DNA of 64,000 bases from Candidatus Woesearchaeota archaeon (GCA_017608295.1 JAFCGF010000005.1:1-64000); one strand, 5' to 3'; shown: positions 25,947 to 33,584, numbered from the stretch's first letter. Notes: generated by a model from the sequence alone, not told the origin. Numbers and translations: made by a program.

Positions 25947-27448
25947 TAGCCTCTAATCATCTTCACGCCGAACTCGCTGAGCTTTTTCATCACATCCTCT
26001 TCAGAGGATTGCTGTGTCACGCTTGCGAGCAGTGCCATGTTTTTCTTCAAACCGATATTAGTACCTTCAGGCGTCTCAATAGGACAGAGGCGCCCAAGAT
26101 GAGTGGCGTGCAGTTCACGGGCCTGGAAGTTCTCCTGTGTAGCTGATAGCGGGGACACGACTCGCTGGAGGTGAGAGAGCATCTCCAGGTAGTTCAGCCG
26201 CTGGATACGCTGGCTCACTCCTTTCCTTCCGCCGACCCAGCTGCCTGTGGCCATCGCGCTGTAGATATGAGACGTGAGAAGCTTGTCCCTAATGATGACC
26301 TTGATGCTCGGGAATTTCCCTCGCTTCACAATCCTCTGGAAGTTATAGAGGATGTCACCGATGAGTACTTTCAGGTTCACCCTGAACAGGTCGGCAAGAA
26401 GGTTGCCGCTCATCTTCACGCGCTTGTTCATCAAGTGATCCTTGTCATGCGGCGGCAGCTGCTCGGTGACCACGCGCAGATAGCGCTTCATGATCTTGCA
26501 GAGGTTGTAGGCCTTCACCGTACGCTCCTGATGTGTTGTCCCAAGATGGGGCAGCAAGTACTTGTCCAGAATGCCCTTGATACGCTCGATGCGGATTTCC
26601 CGGGTCTGGCTGATGCCGCTCTTCTTCGCGATGAAATCCAGCGCATCCTCCTGCGTCTTGACAGACGAGTACTCGTAAAGGTTGATGTATACGTGGTCGA
26701 ACATCGGGTTGTTCGGGTTCAGGTCCGCAGACACGAAGTTCATGATGTCCTCGTCCTTCAGCAGTCCCAGTGCCTTGATGACTATAATCAACGGGACACG
26801 CTTGATTCTCGTGAACGAGAAGTAGATGATGCCGTCCTTCATGAGCTCGAGGGTATGGGGAATCTTGTAGGAGCCGCGCTCGCTGAAGAGCTTGCCCTCA
26901 TACCTTGATACACCAGCTTTCTTATAGGCGACAAGGAGGCGGTTTGCAGCGAGGTCCTCAATCTTGACCAGCACCTTCTCGCTTCCGTTGATGATGAAGT
27001 ACCCTCCCGGATCCTCAGGGTCCTCGCCCTGCGCTGTGAGCTCTTTGGCAGAAAGGCCGTTGAGATGGCAGTACTTTGACTTGAGCATGATTGGGAGGCT
27101 GCACACTCTCGCGTTAAAGCTCTCCCTCTGAGTTCCGTTGATGTGGGCGCTCACCTTCATGAACACAGGAGCACCATAGGTCAATTCCCTAAGACGGGCT
27201 TCTGAGGGGTATATGGGCCTCTGGGAGCCGTCCGCTTCAATCATCTCAGGCTTGTGCACCCAAATCTTATCGAGCCTAATCTTGAACTCATCGATATTGT
27301 GGGGGATAATTGTTGGCTCAATCTCCCGGTTCTCCTCGATGATGTTGTTCAGCTCAACCTCAATGAAACGGTTGAAAGACTCGATGTCAGACTTGATGAA
27401 TTTCTGGTCCTCAAAATATTTCTGAATCAAGAGATTCGGTTTATACAT
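25946..27448 (-). CDS. rpoB2: RNA polymerase subunit B'' (RpoB2)
   Basis: This 500-residue protein is the N-terminal half of the second-largest subunit: lobe and protrusion, then the fork region with SRVVS-like RVVSPLSATQENFQ and the closing RLCPIETPEGTNIGL. It begins MYKPNLLIQKYFEDQKF and overlaps rpoH by 8 bases. The split point before B' is the usual archaeal one. Confidence 0.97.
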   Translation of the reverse strand: MYKPNLLIQKYFEDQKFIKSDIESFNRFIEVELNNIIEENREIEPTIIPHNIDEFKIRLDKIWVHKPEMIEADGSQRPIYPSEARLRELTYGAPVFMKVSAHINGTQRESFNARVCSLPIMLKSKYCHLNGLSAKELTAQGEDPEDPGGYFIINGSEKVLVKIEDLAANRLLVAYKKAGVSRYEGKLFSERGSYKIPHTLELMKDGIIYFSFTRIKRVPLIIVIKALGLLKDEDIMNFVSADLNPNNPMFDHVYINLYEYSSVKTQEDALDFIAKKSGISQTREIRIERIKGILDKYLLPHLGTTHQERTVKAYNLCKIMKRYLRVVTEQLPPHDKDHLMNKRVKMSGNLLADLFRVNLKVLIGDILYNFQRIVKRGKFPSIKVIIRDKLLTSHIYSAMATGSWVGGRKGVSQRIQRLNYLEMLSHLQRVVSPLSATQENFQARELHATHLGRLCPIETPEGTNIGLKKNMALLASVTQQSSEEDVMKKLSEFGVKMIRG

Positions 27449-28007
27449 TAGTAACCACCCTGTAGTAGACTGCTGTCCCAGCAGTGTAGCTTTTCCTTGT
27501 AATCTTGATGATATCCCCTAGCTTGGGGTCAAGCTGGAGTATGGACGGGTCAGTTATGGCAACTCTCGGCATCTGCTTGACAGTCACATGAAGCCTCTCG
27601 AGCAAGGGCGCCTTGTCCTTCTCTGGAACCTTCTCATGCTTAGGAACAAGAACATGGTTCCTCCCATCGATAGGCGGCAGCACAACCTTCCTTCTTCGAA
27701 CAGGAGCCTTCTTCTTCTTCGGAGCAGCTTTCTTCTTCGTGCTCTTGACCTTCACTGCCTTCTTTTTCAGCGCAGGCTTTTTCTTCAGCGCAGGCTTTTT
27801 CGTGCTCTTGACCTTCACTGATTTCTTTTTCAGCGCAGGCTTTTTCTTCAAAACAGCTGAGGCTTTTTTCACCTTCACAGCAGGTCTTTTAGAAGCAATT
27901 TTTTTGGTTTTTGGCGTGGTATTTGGTTTAGAAGTCAAGGCGGCTTTCTTGGGCTTTTTCGCCGCGAGTTTTTTTGTTTTCTTTGAAGTGGGTTTTTTGG
28001 CTGGCAT
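27441..28007 (-). CDS. rpoH: RNA polymerase subunit H with long histone-like Lys/Ala tail
   Basis: The last ~78 residues (from HVLVPKHEKVPEKDKA to YRVVTNV) are a normal archaeal RpoH/Rpb5 C-terminal domain, which contacts downstream DNA and is usually the whole protein. Here it is preceded by about 110 residues of Lys, Ala and Pro (motifs KKPALKKK and VKVKSTKK) with a 21-residue internal repeat, like histone H1 tails. A GGAGG site (28014-28018) sets the start at 28007 (MPAKKPTSKK), 6 bases downstream. The tail would add DNA or RNA affinity to RNA polymerase. It is the first protein gene of the rpo operon. Confidence 0.92.
   Translation of the reverse strand: MPAKKPTSKKTKKLAAKKPKKAALTSKPNTTPKTKKIASKRPAVKVKKASAVLKKKPALKKKSVKVKSTKKPALKKKPALKKKAVKVKSTKKKAAPKKKKAPVRRRKVVLPPIDGRNHVLVPKHEKVPEKDKAPLLERLHVTVKQMPRVAITDPSILQLDPKLGDIIKITRKSYTAGTAVYYRVVTNV
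27739..27850 (-). repeat. Tandem 63-bp repeat inside rpoH
   Basis: The forward-strand phrase gtgctcttgaccttcactg occurs at 27739 and again at 27802, each followed by a close match to cttctttttcagcgcaggc. The 63-bp period equals 21 codons, so copies keep frame and lengthen the Lys-rich tail. This points to growth of the tail by recent duplication. Confidence 0.75.
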
Positions 28008-28055
28008 GTCCATCCTCCTTTGTTTCTTCGTTCGAGTATAATGGGCCGGACGGGA

Positions 28056-28086
28056 TGTTCTCCGCTACTCGTCTCCGGGCAACAGT
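28056..28086 (-). other. 31-base intron in the T-loop of tRNA-Lys
   Basis: Removing these bases joins TTCGAA to TCCCGT and restores a perfect T-arm (GCGGG/CCCGT with loop TTCGAAT). A relaxed bulge-helix-bulge can be drawn: outer GCGGG/CCCGT, a three-pair TTC/GAA centre, and CAT as the 3' bulge. The 5' bulge is less regular, so the exact cut by one base is uncertain. Confidence 0.8.
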
Positions 28087-28115
28087 TTCGAACCCGCGAC
28101 CACCTGATTAAAAGT

Positions 28116-28144
28116 TTCACCTTCCCTGGCCGAAACCAAGCAAA
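28116..28144 (-). other. 29-base intron in the anticodon stem of tRNA-Lys
   Basis: This insert fits a canonical bulge-helix-bulge. The outer helix is AGAG/CTTT, the centre CACC/GGTG (4 pairs), and the 3-base bulges are TGT and AAA with cuts TG|T and AA|A. The inner hairpin pairs TTGCTTGG with CCAGGGAA. Excision gives CCTGACTTTTAATCAGG, a standard lysine anticodon arm. Confidence 0.88.
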
Positions 28145-28260
28145 CAGGTGCTCTGGCCGAGCTGAGCTACCGGCCCATCACCCCATGGGAAAAGCCTACT
28201 GGCTTTCTGAGGGGAGCCCAGAAAGCATTCAAGCATAGCTTGACGTGCCATCCGGGCGTA

Positions 28261-28357
28261 CGCCCCGGCCGGGATTTGAACCCGGGTCGAAGCCTCGACA
28301 GGGCTTCATGATAGTTGCTGCACGCTTTTGGCGTGTGCCAGGCTACACCACCGGGGC
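28261..28357 (-). tRNA. tRNA-Asp (GUC anticodon) with D-loop intron
   Basis: Acceptor arms GCCCCGG (28351-28357) and CCGGGGC (28262-28268) pair perfectly, discriminator G at 28261, no encoded CCA. The anticodon arm AAGCC-CTGTCGA-GGCTT gives GTC, and the T-arm is CCGGG-TTCAAAT-CCCGG. The D region is interrupted by about 22 bases (28315-28336). Without them the D-arm reads GTGTAGCCTGGC-CTATCAT, the usual archaeal Asp/Glu pattern. It points the same way as tRNA-Lys and the rpo operon. Confidence 0.88.
28315..28336 (-). other. D-loop intron of tRNA-Asp
   Basis: The insert contains a perfect CACGC-CAAAA-GCGTG hairpin. Flanking GTAG/CTAT and CTG/CAG pairs give an imperfect bulge-helix-bulge, so the borders may shift by one to three bases. 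The position corresponds to about 20/21 in tRNA numbering. Confidence 0.7.
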
Positions 28358-28583
28358 CTTTTTCTATCAGCGCATTTCCCTACCCACACCAAAGCAACAG
28401 ACCACTGGCTCATTCAGCAATCAGTAGAAAGGTATGTCTTAAAGGGACATTTACCACGCATGGGGTGGTGAGTCCTGGTTCATTTATAAATGTTTGGGTC
28501 TAAAAAACGAGAATCTGCAAAAGAGCAATTTTGGAGTGTTTATTCCAAAAATTCTCTGCACGAGAGTAGCAAGAACGACAACC
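28358..28583. other. Non-coding stretch with a perfect palindrome
   Basis: No credible gene is seen between tRNA-Asp and the promoter at 28584. The only clear structure is the palindrome CATTTATAAATG at 28481-28492, which could be an operator or a bidirectional TATA element. No clear TATA box was found just upstream of tRNA-Asp. Confidence 0.4.
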
Positions 28584-28592
28584 TTTATATAG
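28584..28592 (+). promoter_or_regulatory. TATA box before the structured RNA and small genes
   Basis: TTTATATAG here would place a start near 28614-28618, before the hairpin region. A second candidate, CATATAAAG at 28635-28643, would start inside it near 28665. Confidence 0.45.
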
Positions 28593-28644
28593 TTTGTATG
28601 ACACTAGTATATACTAAGAACCAGTATACAAAAACATATAAAGG

Positions 28645-28733
28645 AGTTGGTGCTCGGCTTGGGAGGCGGGTGGCGGCCAGCGGCCACTCTCTAAACATAG
28701 AGCATACATCAATTGCCCAGAAGGGCGCATACT
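28645..28733 (+). ncRNA. Candidate structured RNA or leader element
   Basis: Three hairpins follow one another: GTGGC/GCCAC (28670-28687, 8-base loop), CTCTA-AACA-TAGAG (28689-28702) and GCCC-AGAA-GGGC (28715-28726). AGT..TGC at 28645-28653 can pair with GCA.ACT at 28727-28733 to close a multibranch junction. The region is GC-rich between AT-rich flanks, lies after TATA boxes and ends 12 bases before a small gene with a good ribosome-binding site. It may be a regulatory leader or a free small RNA. It matches no class I know. Confidence 0.45.
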
Positions 28734-28745
28734 GAGGGAACAACC

Positions 28746-28832
28746 ATGCTCGATAAGTTCGCACGGCTTGTGAATGCCTGGTTTTGGCATCAGGTACTTT
28801 CACTCTTCGGGCGAGACCATTCAAAGCATTGA
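28746..28832 (+). CDS. 28-residue hydrophobic/amphipathic small protein
   Basis: The frame encodes MLDKFARLVNAWFWHQVL followed by SLFGRDHSKH. A GAGG 8 bases before the ATG is at ideal spacing, which is the main reason to believe it. The core is one aromatic amphipathic helix that could sit on a membrane. It follows the candidate structured RNA and precedes a second small gene by 27 bases. Confidence 0.5.
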   Translation: MLDKFARLVNAWFWHQVLSLFGRDHSKH

Positions 28833-28859
28833 GAGCAAGAGAGAGGGAGAGAGATCCAC

Positions 28860-28976
28860 ATGAGGCGAAGATATTTCGAGAAAATTCCAGGGAAAAAAAC
28901 CTGGAAGCGCGTCGAGAAAGAGAGCCCAGTGATAACCGAGGAAGTGTTTGAGAAGGACGATAATATTCTCGTTTGA
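28860..28976 (+). CDS. 38-residue basic/acidic small protein
   Basis: The frame encodes MRRRYFEKIPGKKTWKRVEK and then an acidic tail with EEVFEKDDNILV. A GGGAGA purine run lies upstream of the ATG. Codon choice looks like the neighbours and the N-to-C charge change is protein-like. No family recognised. It may be co-transcribed with the 28-residue gene. Confidence 0.5.
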   Translation: MRRRYFEKIPGKKTWKRVEKESPVITEEVFEKDDNILV

Positions 28977-29012
28977 AGCTTTTCTCATATAAGCACTCCT
29001 CGAATCAAAACA

Positions 29013-29021
29013 TATTTAAAG
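29013..29021 (+). promoter_or_regulatory. TATA box for sppA
   Basis: TATTTAAAG is centred 30 bases before the ATG at 29047 and predicts a nearly leaderless transcript. No ribosome-binding site precedes that ATG. Confidence 0.5.
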
Positions 29022-29046
29022 TTCTGGGAACACGGCACTCTAAAGA

Positions 29047-30105
29047 ATGACATCGCACCCAGGAGTTTCTTCAGTACCAACAAGCGGCGCAAGGCAGCCG
29101 GCTGTGCCTTCACCAAAGGCACATGCTGGAAAAAACTGGCCTACAAGCGCCCCGGCGCAGCCATCCAGCACCCGCACTCGCAACAAGCCAAAACAGCAGC
29201 GCCAGGGAAGCAACATGCTTGCCATCATCCTTATCAGCATAGGTGTACTTATTGTGCTAAGTGTCATCGTCGCAGCAGGCGTCTCCCTGCTCTACACTGG
29301 CGGCTCGGGAAAGGGAAATGTCGCGGTGATTCCCATAGAAGGGATGATTATGTCTGAATCGGGTTCAGCATCCCTGTTCGCAATGCCCAGCATGAGCTCC
29401 GATGATGTCATACGGTTTATCGAGAGCGCGGAGGATGACCCCTCTATCGATGCCATAGTATTCAAGATCAATTCTCCAGGAGGGACGGCGGTGGCCTCAG
29501 AAGAGCTCGCACGCGCAATCCGGGATGTCGAGAAGCCGACAGTGGCATTTATCCGCGACAGCGGGACATCAGGGGCATACTGGGCAGCATCGGCGACAGA
29601 CTGGATTATCGCGAACAGGATGTCCATAACCGGAAGCATAGGGGTGTATGCTTCACAGCTGGAATTCGCAGGGCTAATGGAGATATACAACGTGACCTAT
29701 CGCAGGCTCGTCGCAGGAGAGCTAAAAGACATGGGCACCCCTTACAGGGAGATGACTCCTGAAGAAAAAGTCATCCTTCAGGCAAAGCTCGACAGGATGC
29801 ACCAGTACTTCATTGAGCAGGTCGCCCTCAACAGGGGTCTCACAATCCAGGAGCTGGAAGGCCTTGCCACAGGCATGTTCTACCTTGGGGAAGAGGGAGT
29901 GGAAAATGGACTGATTGACGAGGTCGGCGGCGAGGAAGAAGTGTCTGCCCACCTCAGGGTCGTGCTCGAAGTAGACAGTGTGCAGTATATTGAATATAGA
30001 AATGTGCCCAGCTTCTTCGAGAGCCTCGGCACATTCTTCTCGGGCATTCTGCCAACACTTGGCAGGGATAGCTACACAAAAAGCCCTGAGATACTCTTAA
30101 CATAG
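29047..30105 (+). CDS. sppA: Signal peptide peptidase SppA (S49 protease)
   Basis: This 352-residue protein has a ~55-residue Pro/Lys-rich cytosolic head, one membrane helix (LAIILISIGVLIVLSVIVAAG) and an S49 domain. The catalytic Ser lies in DSGTSGAYWAAS, preceded by FKINSPGGTAVASEEL; the general-base Lys is in GELKDMGTPYREMT. SppA cuts leftover signal peptides and membrane proteins within the membrane plane. It leads a rightward run with an AI-2E-like permease and AMP phosphorylase. Confidence 0.92.
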   Translation: MTSHPGVSSVPTSGARQPAVPSPKAHAGKNWPTSAPAQPSSTRTRNKPKQQRQGSNMLAIILISIGVLIVLSVIVAAGVSLLYTGGSGKGNVAVIPIEGMIMSESGSASLFAMPSMSSDDVIRFIESAEDDPSIDAIVFKINSPGGTAVASEELARAIRDVEKPTVAFIRDSGTSGAYWAASATDWIIANRMSITGSIGVYASQLEFAGLMEIYNVTYRRLVAGELKDMGTPYREMTPEEKVILQAKLDRMHQYFIEQVALNRGLTIQELEGLATGMFYLGEEGVENGLIDEVGGEEEVSAHLRVVLEVDSVQYIEYRNVPSFFESLGTFFSGILPTLGRDSYTKSPEILLT

Positions 30106-30120
30106 CTTGTGAGGGGGAAC

Positions 30121-31176
30121 ATGGATTACAGGACAAGGATGAAACTTGCGTTCGGAGGAGTACTCTTTGTCCTAGTGATTCTGTCAAGCGTTATCCTCAG
30201 GCCCTTCATTACCGCTATAGCGAGCGGGCTGCTCCTCGGCTTCATATTCTTCCCCCTACAGAAGCGGCTGCTCACCCGGCTTAAGAAGCCCAACCTCTCT
30301 GCAGCGATAGTCACGCTGCTCGTCGTATTCGTGCTCCTCGTCCCTGCGAGCTTCCTAGGCAAGGGCGCATTGAAGCAGGCCCAAGCAATCTACCCCAAAC
30401 TGGAAGAGGGGCTACGGACATCATTAATATCATCCCAGCAGGAGTGCGGTGATGAAGCCACCTCGCTCAAGTGCTGGATGAATATGGAAATTGCCAAGGT
30501 CATCAACCAGGAGGACGTGAACAGCTTCCTCGACCCCGCGTTTGAGCAGGTTGCCACCTGGCTATGGACAAAGGCGCCGACACTTCTCCTGGCAGTACCA
30601 ATATTCCTGCTCAACCTTATCATCGCGCTGCTCGTGATGTTCACCACTCTCGTCGACGGGGAGAAAATGGTGAAAAAGGTCAGGGACTTCATCCCTCTCA
30701 GCAGGAAAGATGAGCGGGTGATGTTCAAGCGGGTCCATCAGACGGTACATGCCCTCATCTATGGGCACATCTTCGGAGCTGTTGCGCAGGCACTTGCGGG
30801 AACAATAGGGCTATTCATCATAGGCATTGGGTCGCCGCTTTTCTGGGGCTCCCTGATGATGCTCACTGCGCTCATTCCCTTTGTCGGCGCGCCATTCATC
30901 TGGATACCCCTGAGCATCGGCCTTTTCCTCACCGGCTCAACAGTCCAGGCAATCATCTATCTCCTCTGGGGCTTCATTGTCATAAGCAGTGTGGACAACA
31001 TCATCCGTACAGTAGTGGTAAGTGACAGGACTCACATGAGCCTTGTCGTCATATTCCTCGGCATCATCGGGGGCGTGGTAGTCTTTGGAGTTCCGGGCTT
31101 CATCTTCGGGCCGCTCATCCTCTCTGTCACGGCCACAGTGCTTGAGATCTATCCTGACAGCCACACGGCAAGATAG
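30121..31176 (+). CDS. AI-2E/PerM family membrane protein
   Basis: This 351-residue protein has about eight hydrophobic segments, paired at both ends around a soluble middle with several Cys (SSQQECGDEATSLKCWM). The C-terminal DNIIRTVVVSDRTHMSLVVIFLGIIGG with FGVPGFIFGPLIL is the AI-2E/PerM/UPF0118 signature. Members export autoinducer-2 or act as Na+/H+ antiporters. I chose the ATG at 30121 because GAGGGGG lies right before it. Confidence 0.85.
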   Translation: MDYRTRMKLAFGGVLFVLVILSSVILRPFITAIASGLLLGFIFFPLQKRLLTRLKKPNLSAAIVTLLVVFVLLVPASFLGKGALKQAQAIYPKLEEGLRTSLISSQQECGDEATSLKCWMNMEIAKVINQEDVNSFLDPAFEQVATWLWTKAPTLLLAVPIFLLNLIIALLVMFTTLVDGEKMVKKVRDFIPLSRKDERVMFKRVHQTVHALIYGHIFGAVAQALAGTIGLFIIGIGSPLFWGSLMMLTALIPFVGAPFIWIPLSIGLFLTGSTVQAIIYLLWGFIVISSVDNIIRTVVVSDRTHMSLVVIFLGIIGGVVVFGVPGFIFGPLILSVTATVLEIYPDSHTAR

Positions 31177-31196
31177 CTTAAGAAAGGTGATACAAC

Positions 31197-32690
31197 ATGA
31201 AACTTATCGTCAAAGACTTGGACATTGGAACTGGAGGACCGCTCATCGCGGTCATCCACAAGGATGACGCCGAGCGCCTGGACCTCCATTCAGAGGACAG
31301 AGTGGTTCTTAGCCACGGTATCCTCAAGGAGATGGCGATTCTCGACATAACAGAATCCACCCACATCGTGCTCCCAGGAACCATAGGGTTAATGGAAGAG
31401 GTGATAGCTCATCTCCAGACAAAGAGCGGCGACACTGTGGAAATCATAATCGCAAAGAAGCCGAAGTCCATCCAGTACATCAAGAGAAAGCTCGATGGTG
31501 AACTCCTCACCTCTGAGGAGATTGATGAGATTATCGCGGACATCGGCGCCAACAGGCTCAGCGAGATTGAGATAACCTATTTCGTCGCCGGCACGTACGT
31601 GCATGGGCTCTCCCTCGACGAAATCGCAGCGATGACCAAGAGCATGGTCAAGCACGGCGACACACTATGCCTCCAGAAAAAGCTCATTGTCGATAAGCAC
31701 TGTATAGGTGGCGTCGCCGGGAACAGGACGACAATGGTCATTGTACCTATTGTGGCGGCAGCAGGGCTCACCATCCCAAAAACAAGTTCACGCGCCATCA
31801 CCAGCCCAGCTGGAACTGCGGATGTGATGGAGGTCCTGGCCAATGTAGAGGTTAACCTACCGCGGCTCCACGAGATTGTAAATGAAGTTAGTGGGTGTGT
31901 CATCTGGGGAGGTTCCCTGAAGCTGGCGCCTGCTGATGACAAGATTATCCGCGTCGAGAAGCCCCTGAGCATCGACGCAGAAGGCCAAATGCTGGCCAGT
32001 GTGATGGCGAAGAAATTCTCAGTGTGCGCGAGCCATGTGCTCATTGACATCCCTGTCGGCCCTAAAGCGAAGATACAGGATCATGATCGGGCTGAGCATC
32101 TCAAGAAGCTCTTTGAAGATATTGGGGACATCCTCGGTATGAAGGTAAGGGTCATCATTACGAACGGCACCCAGCCCATAGGGAATGGGATTGGGCCTGC
32201 TCTCGAGGCCCGGGATATCCTCCTCACCCTTATGAACGACGAGCGCGCCCCGCAGGACCTCAGGCAGAAGGCAGTCATGATGGCGGCCCATATCCTTGAG
32301 ATGGGAGGAGTAGCAGATAAAGGAAAGGGAGAAACCATAGCTGAGGAACTCATCACCTCTGGCAAGGCATACCAAAAGATGAAGGACATCATCGAGGCGC
32401 AGGGCAAGCGATATGACAATCCTGATGAAATTCCCCTCGGTAAGCTCACCCATGAAGTGACTTCTCCAAAGAACAGCAAAATCCTGGATATCAACAACAA
32501 GCTCATCGGCAGGCTTGCAAGGCATTGCGGCTGCCCAAAGGATCATGGAGCTGGGCTGTACCTACACAAGCACGTTAATGATATGGTCAAGGAGGGTGAG
32601 CCCCTGTTCACCCTGTATGCAGAAAGTGATGAGAAACTGAGCCATGCGAAGGAGCTTCTCGCAGAGGAGTTCCCCTACGAATTGATGTAG
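31197..32690 (+). CDS. deoA: AMP phosphorylase
   Basis: This 497-residue protein belongs to the archaeal AMP phosphorylase branch of the thymidine phosphorylase family, marked by the N-terminal extension of about 85 residues and by LQKKLIVDKHCIGGVAGNRTT, SRAITSPAGTADVMEVL and the HEIVNEVSGCVIWGG loop. It turns AMP and phosphate into adenine and ribose 1,5-bisphosphate. In archaea that product usually goes through R15P isomerase and type III RuBisCO, neither of which is in the window. An AAAGGTGAT site precedes the ATG. Confidence 0.93.
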   Translation: MKLIVKDLDIGTGGPLIAVIHKDDAERLDLHSEDRVVLSHGILKEMAILDITESTHIVLPGTIGLMEEVIAHLQTKSGDTVEIIIAKKPKSIQYIKRKLDGELLTSEEIDEIIADIGANRLSEIEITYFVAGTYVHGLSLDEIAAMTKSMVKHGDTLCLQKKLIVDKHCIGGVAGNRTTMVIVPIVAAAGLTIPKTSSRAITSPAGTADVMEVLANVEVNLPRLHEIVNEVSGCVIWGGSLKLAPADDKIIRVEKPLSIDAEGQMLASVMAKKFSVCASHVLIDIPVGPKAKIQDHDRAEHLKKLFEDIGDILGMKVRVIITNGTQPIGNGIGPALEARDILLTLMNDERAPQDLRQKAVMMAAHILEMGGVADKGKGETIAEELITSGKAYQKMKDIIEAQGKRYDNPDEIPLGKLTHEVTSPKNSKILDINNKLIGRLARHCGCPKDHGAGLYLHKHVNDMVKEGEPLFTLYAESDEKLSHAKELLAEEFPYELM

Positions 32691-32693
32691 TTC

Positions 32694-33584
32694 TCAGAAA
32701 ATCGCGGTGCTGACAAAGGCCTCGAGCCATGCCGAGATGACGAGGAGCATGATGGCTACACCTGAGAGTTCCAGAACGTCTGCAAGAAGCTCTCGGACAT
32801 ATTTCTGGTTCTGCCTGCTGTAGAACAGGCCCAGAGAAATCATGCTGCCAGCAACACCTGCGATAAGATACGCCATGATTTCAGGTATGCCATGCACGAA
32901 GTAGCGTAATACCCCTAATGATATCGCGTGGAAATACGTCTCCAGGCTAACAATGCCGAAAACACTCGCAGCCTGGCTCACCACGCCCCGCATGAAATTC
33001 CCAAGAGCAACACCCAACACAGAAGCGTTCCACACAATAATAAACACAGCTCCAGCACCATAAAGGAAACTGAACAGCACGCAGAAGAGCAGGACGCTCA
33101 AATTATTCAATAGAATCTCAGTGAAGAAGTCAATGCGATTGATTGGCTGCTCAATCACGGGCATGGTCGCACTGGGTTCAGCTGTCGAGAATCCAGACAA
33201 GCCCACTATGACCTGCTGCTGGGATTCAAACGCAAGGGGCAATGCCTCGACAGGCAGTACAACATACCACACGACAAACCCAAGCACCACTCCTATGAAA
33301 AGGGCGAACAACACCTCTATGGTGTGAGCGTGCTCTCTCCAGAGCAGTTTTCCCTTTCCATGCTGATATTCCTGCCTGGCGACGTGGCGGATGAGGTCAT
33401 AAAAAAGCGGGAACGCGGCGACAACCGTCAAAAACACGCTGACAAGACTCACGCTCCTGTGGAAAATCCACATGCTCAGCACAAGCGCGACAGTGGTATA
33501 AAAGAATCCAAGAAACATCGTCTTCTGGGGGCGGGCCCGTGCCTTGGCAGGATTTATGAGTAACTCCAGGACTATGCTTCTCAC
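32694..33584 (-). CDS. SpoIIM-like (DUF95) integral membrane protein
   Basis: This 296-residue protein has about six membrane helices and the family core VLRYFVHGIPEIMAYLIAGVAG. The bacterial relative SpoIIM acts in septal peptidoglycan remodelling; archaeal versions are common but uncharacterised and may work in membrane or vesicle processes. Its stop is 4 bases from the stop of the AMP phosphorylase gene (convergent). Confidence 0.85.
   Translation of the reverse strand: MRSIVLELLINPAKARARPQKTMFLGFFYTTVALVLSMWIFHRSVSLVSVFLTVVAAFPLFYDLIRHVARQEYQHGKGKLLWREHAHTIEVLFALFIGVVLGFVVWYVVLPVEALPLAFESQQQVIVGLSGFSTAEPSATMPVIEQPINRIDFFTEILLNNLSVLLFCVLFSFLYGAGAVFIIVWNASVLGVALGNFMRGVVSQAASVFGIVSLETYFHAISLGVLRYFVHGIPEIMAYLIAGVAGSMISLGLFYSRQNQKYVRELLADVLELSGVAIMLLVISAWLEAFVSTAIF

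Larger units (their letters stand above)
28042..28176 (-). tRNA. tRNA-Lys (UUU anticodon) with two introns
   Basis: Acceptor arms GGGCCGG (28170-28176) and CCGGCCC (28043-28049) pair perfectly, with discriminator A at 28042 and no encoded CCA. After removal of two insertions the rest folds as a normal 75-base tRNA: D-arm GCTC/GAGC, anticodon stem CCTGA/TCAGG with loop CTTTTAA (anticodon TTT), variable TGGTC, T-arm GCGGG-TTCGAAT-CCCGT. Intron 1 (28116-28144) falls between positions 30 and 31, intron 2 (28056-28086) between 59 and 60. Both are outside the canonical 37/38 site. The gene ends 35 bases before rpoH on the same strand. Confidence 0.9.

Noticed and set aside
27720..27870. Short tandem repeats looking like a CRISPR array
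   Set aside because: The repeats are in frame with Lys-rich rpoH codons, have no unique spacers of constant length, and no cas genes occur.
28042..28176. Reading the unspliced anticodon loop as tRNA-Ser(GCU) or tRNA-Ala(UGC)
   Set aside because: These readings leave a T-T mismatch or lose base 26 and lack the long variable arm of serine; removing the 29-base intron gives a perfect lysine arm.
19223..28501. The same 12-mer ATGTTTGGGTCT at 19223 and 28490, both after TATA-like runs
   Set aside because: About a hundred shared 12-mers are expected by chance in 64 kb, and the flanks do not match further.
28490..28735. An 81-codon plus-strand frame through the region before the small genes
   Set aside because: It spans the TATA boxes and all three hairpins, ends in no recognisable domain, and lacks a ribosome-binding site.
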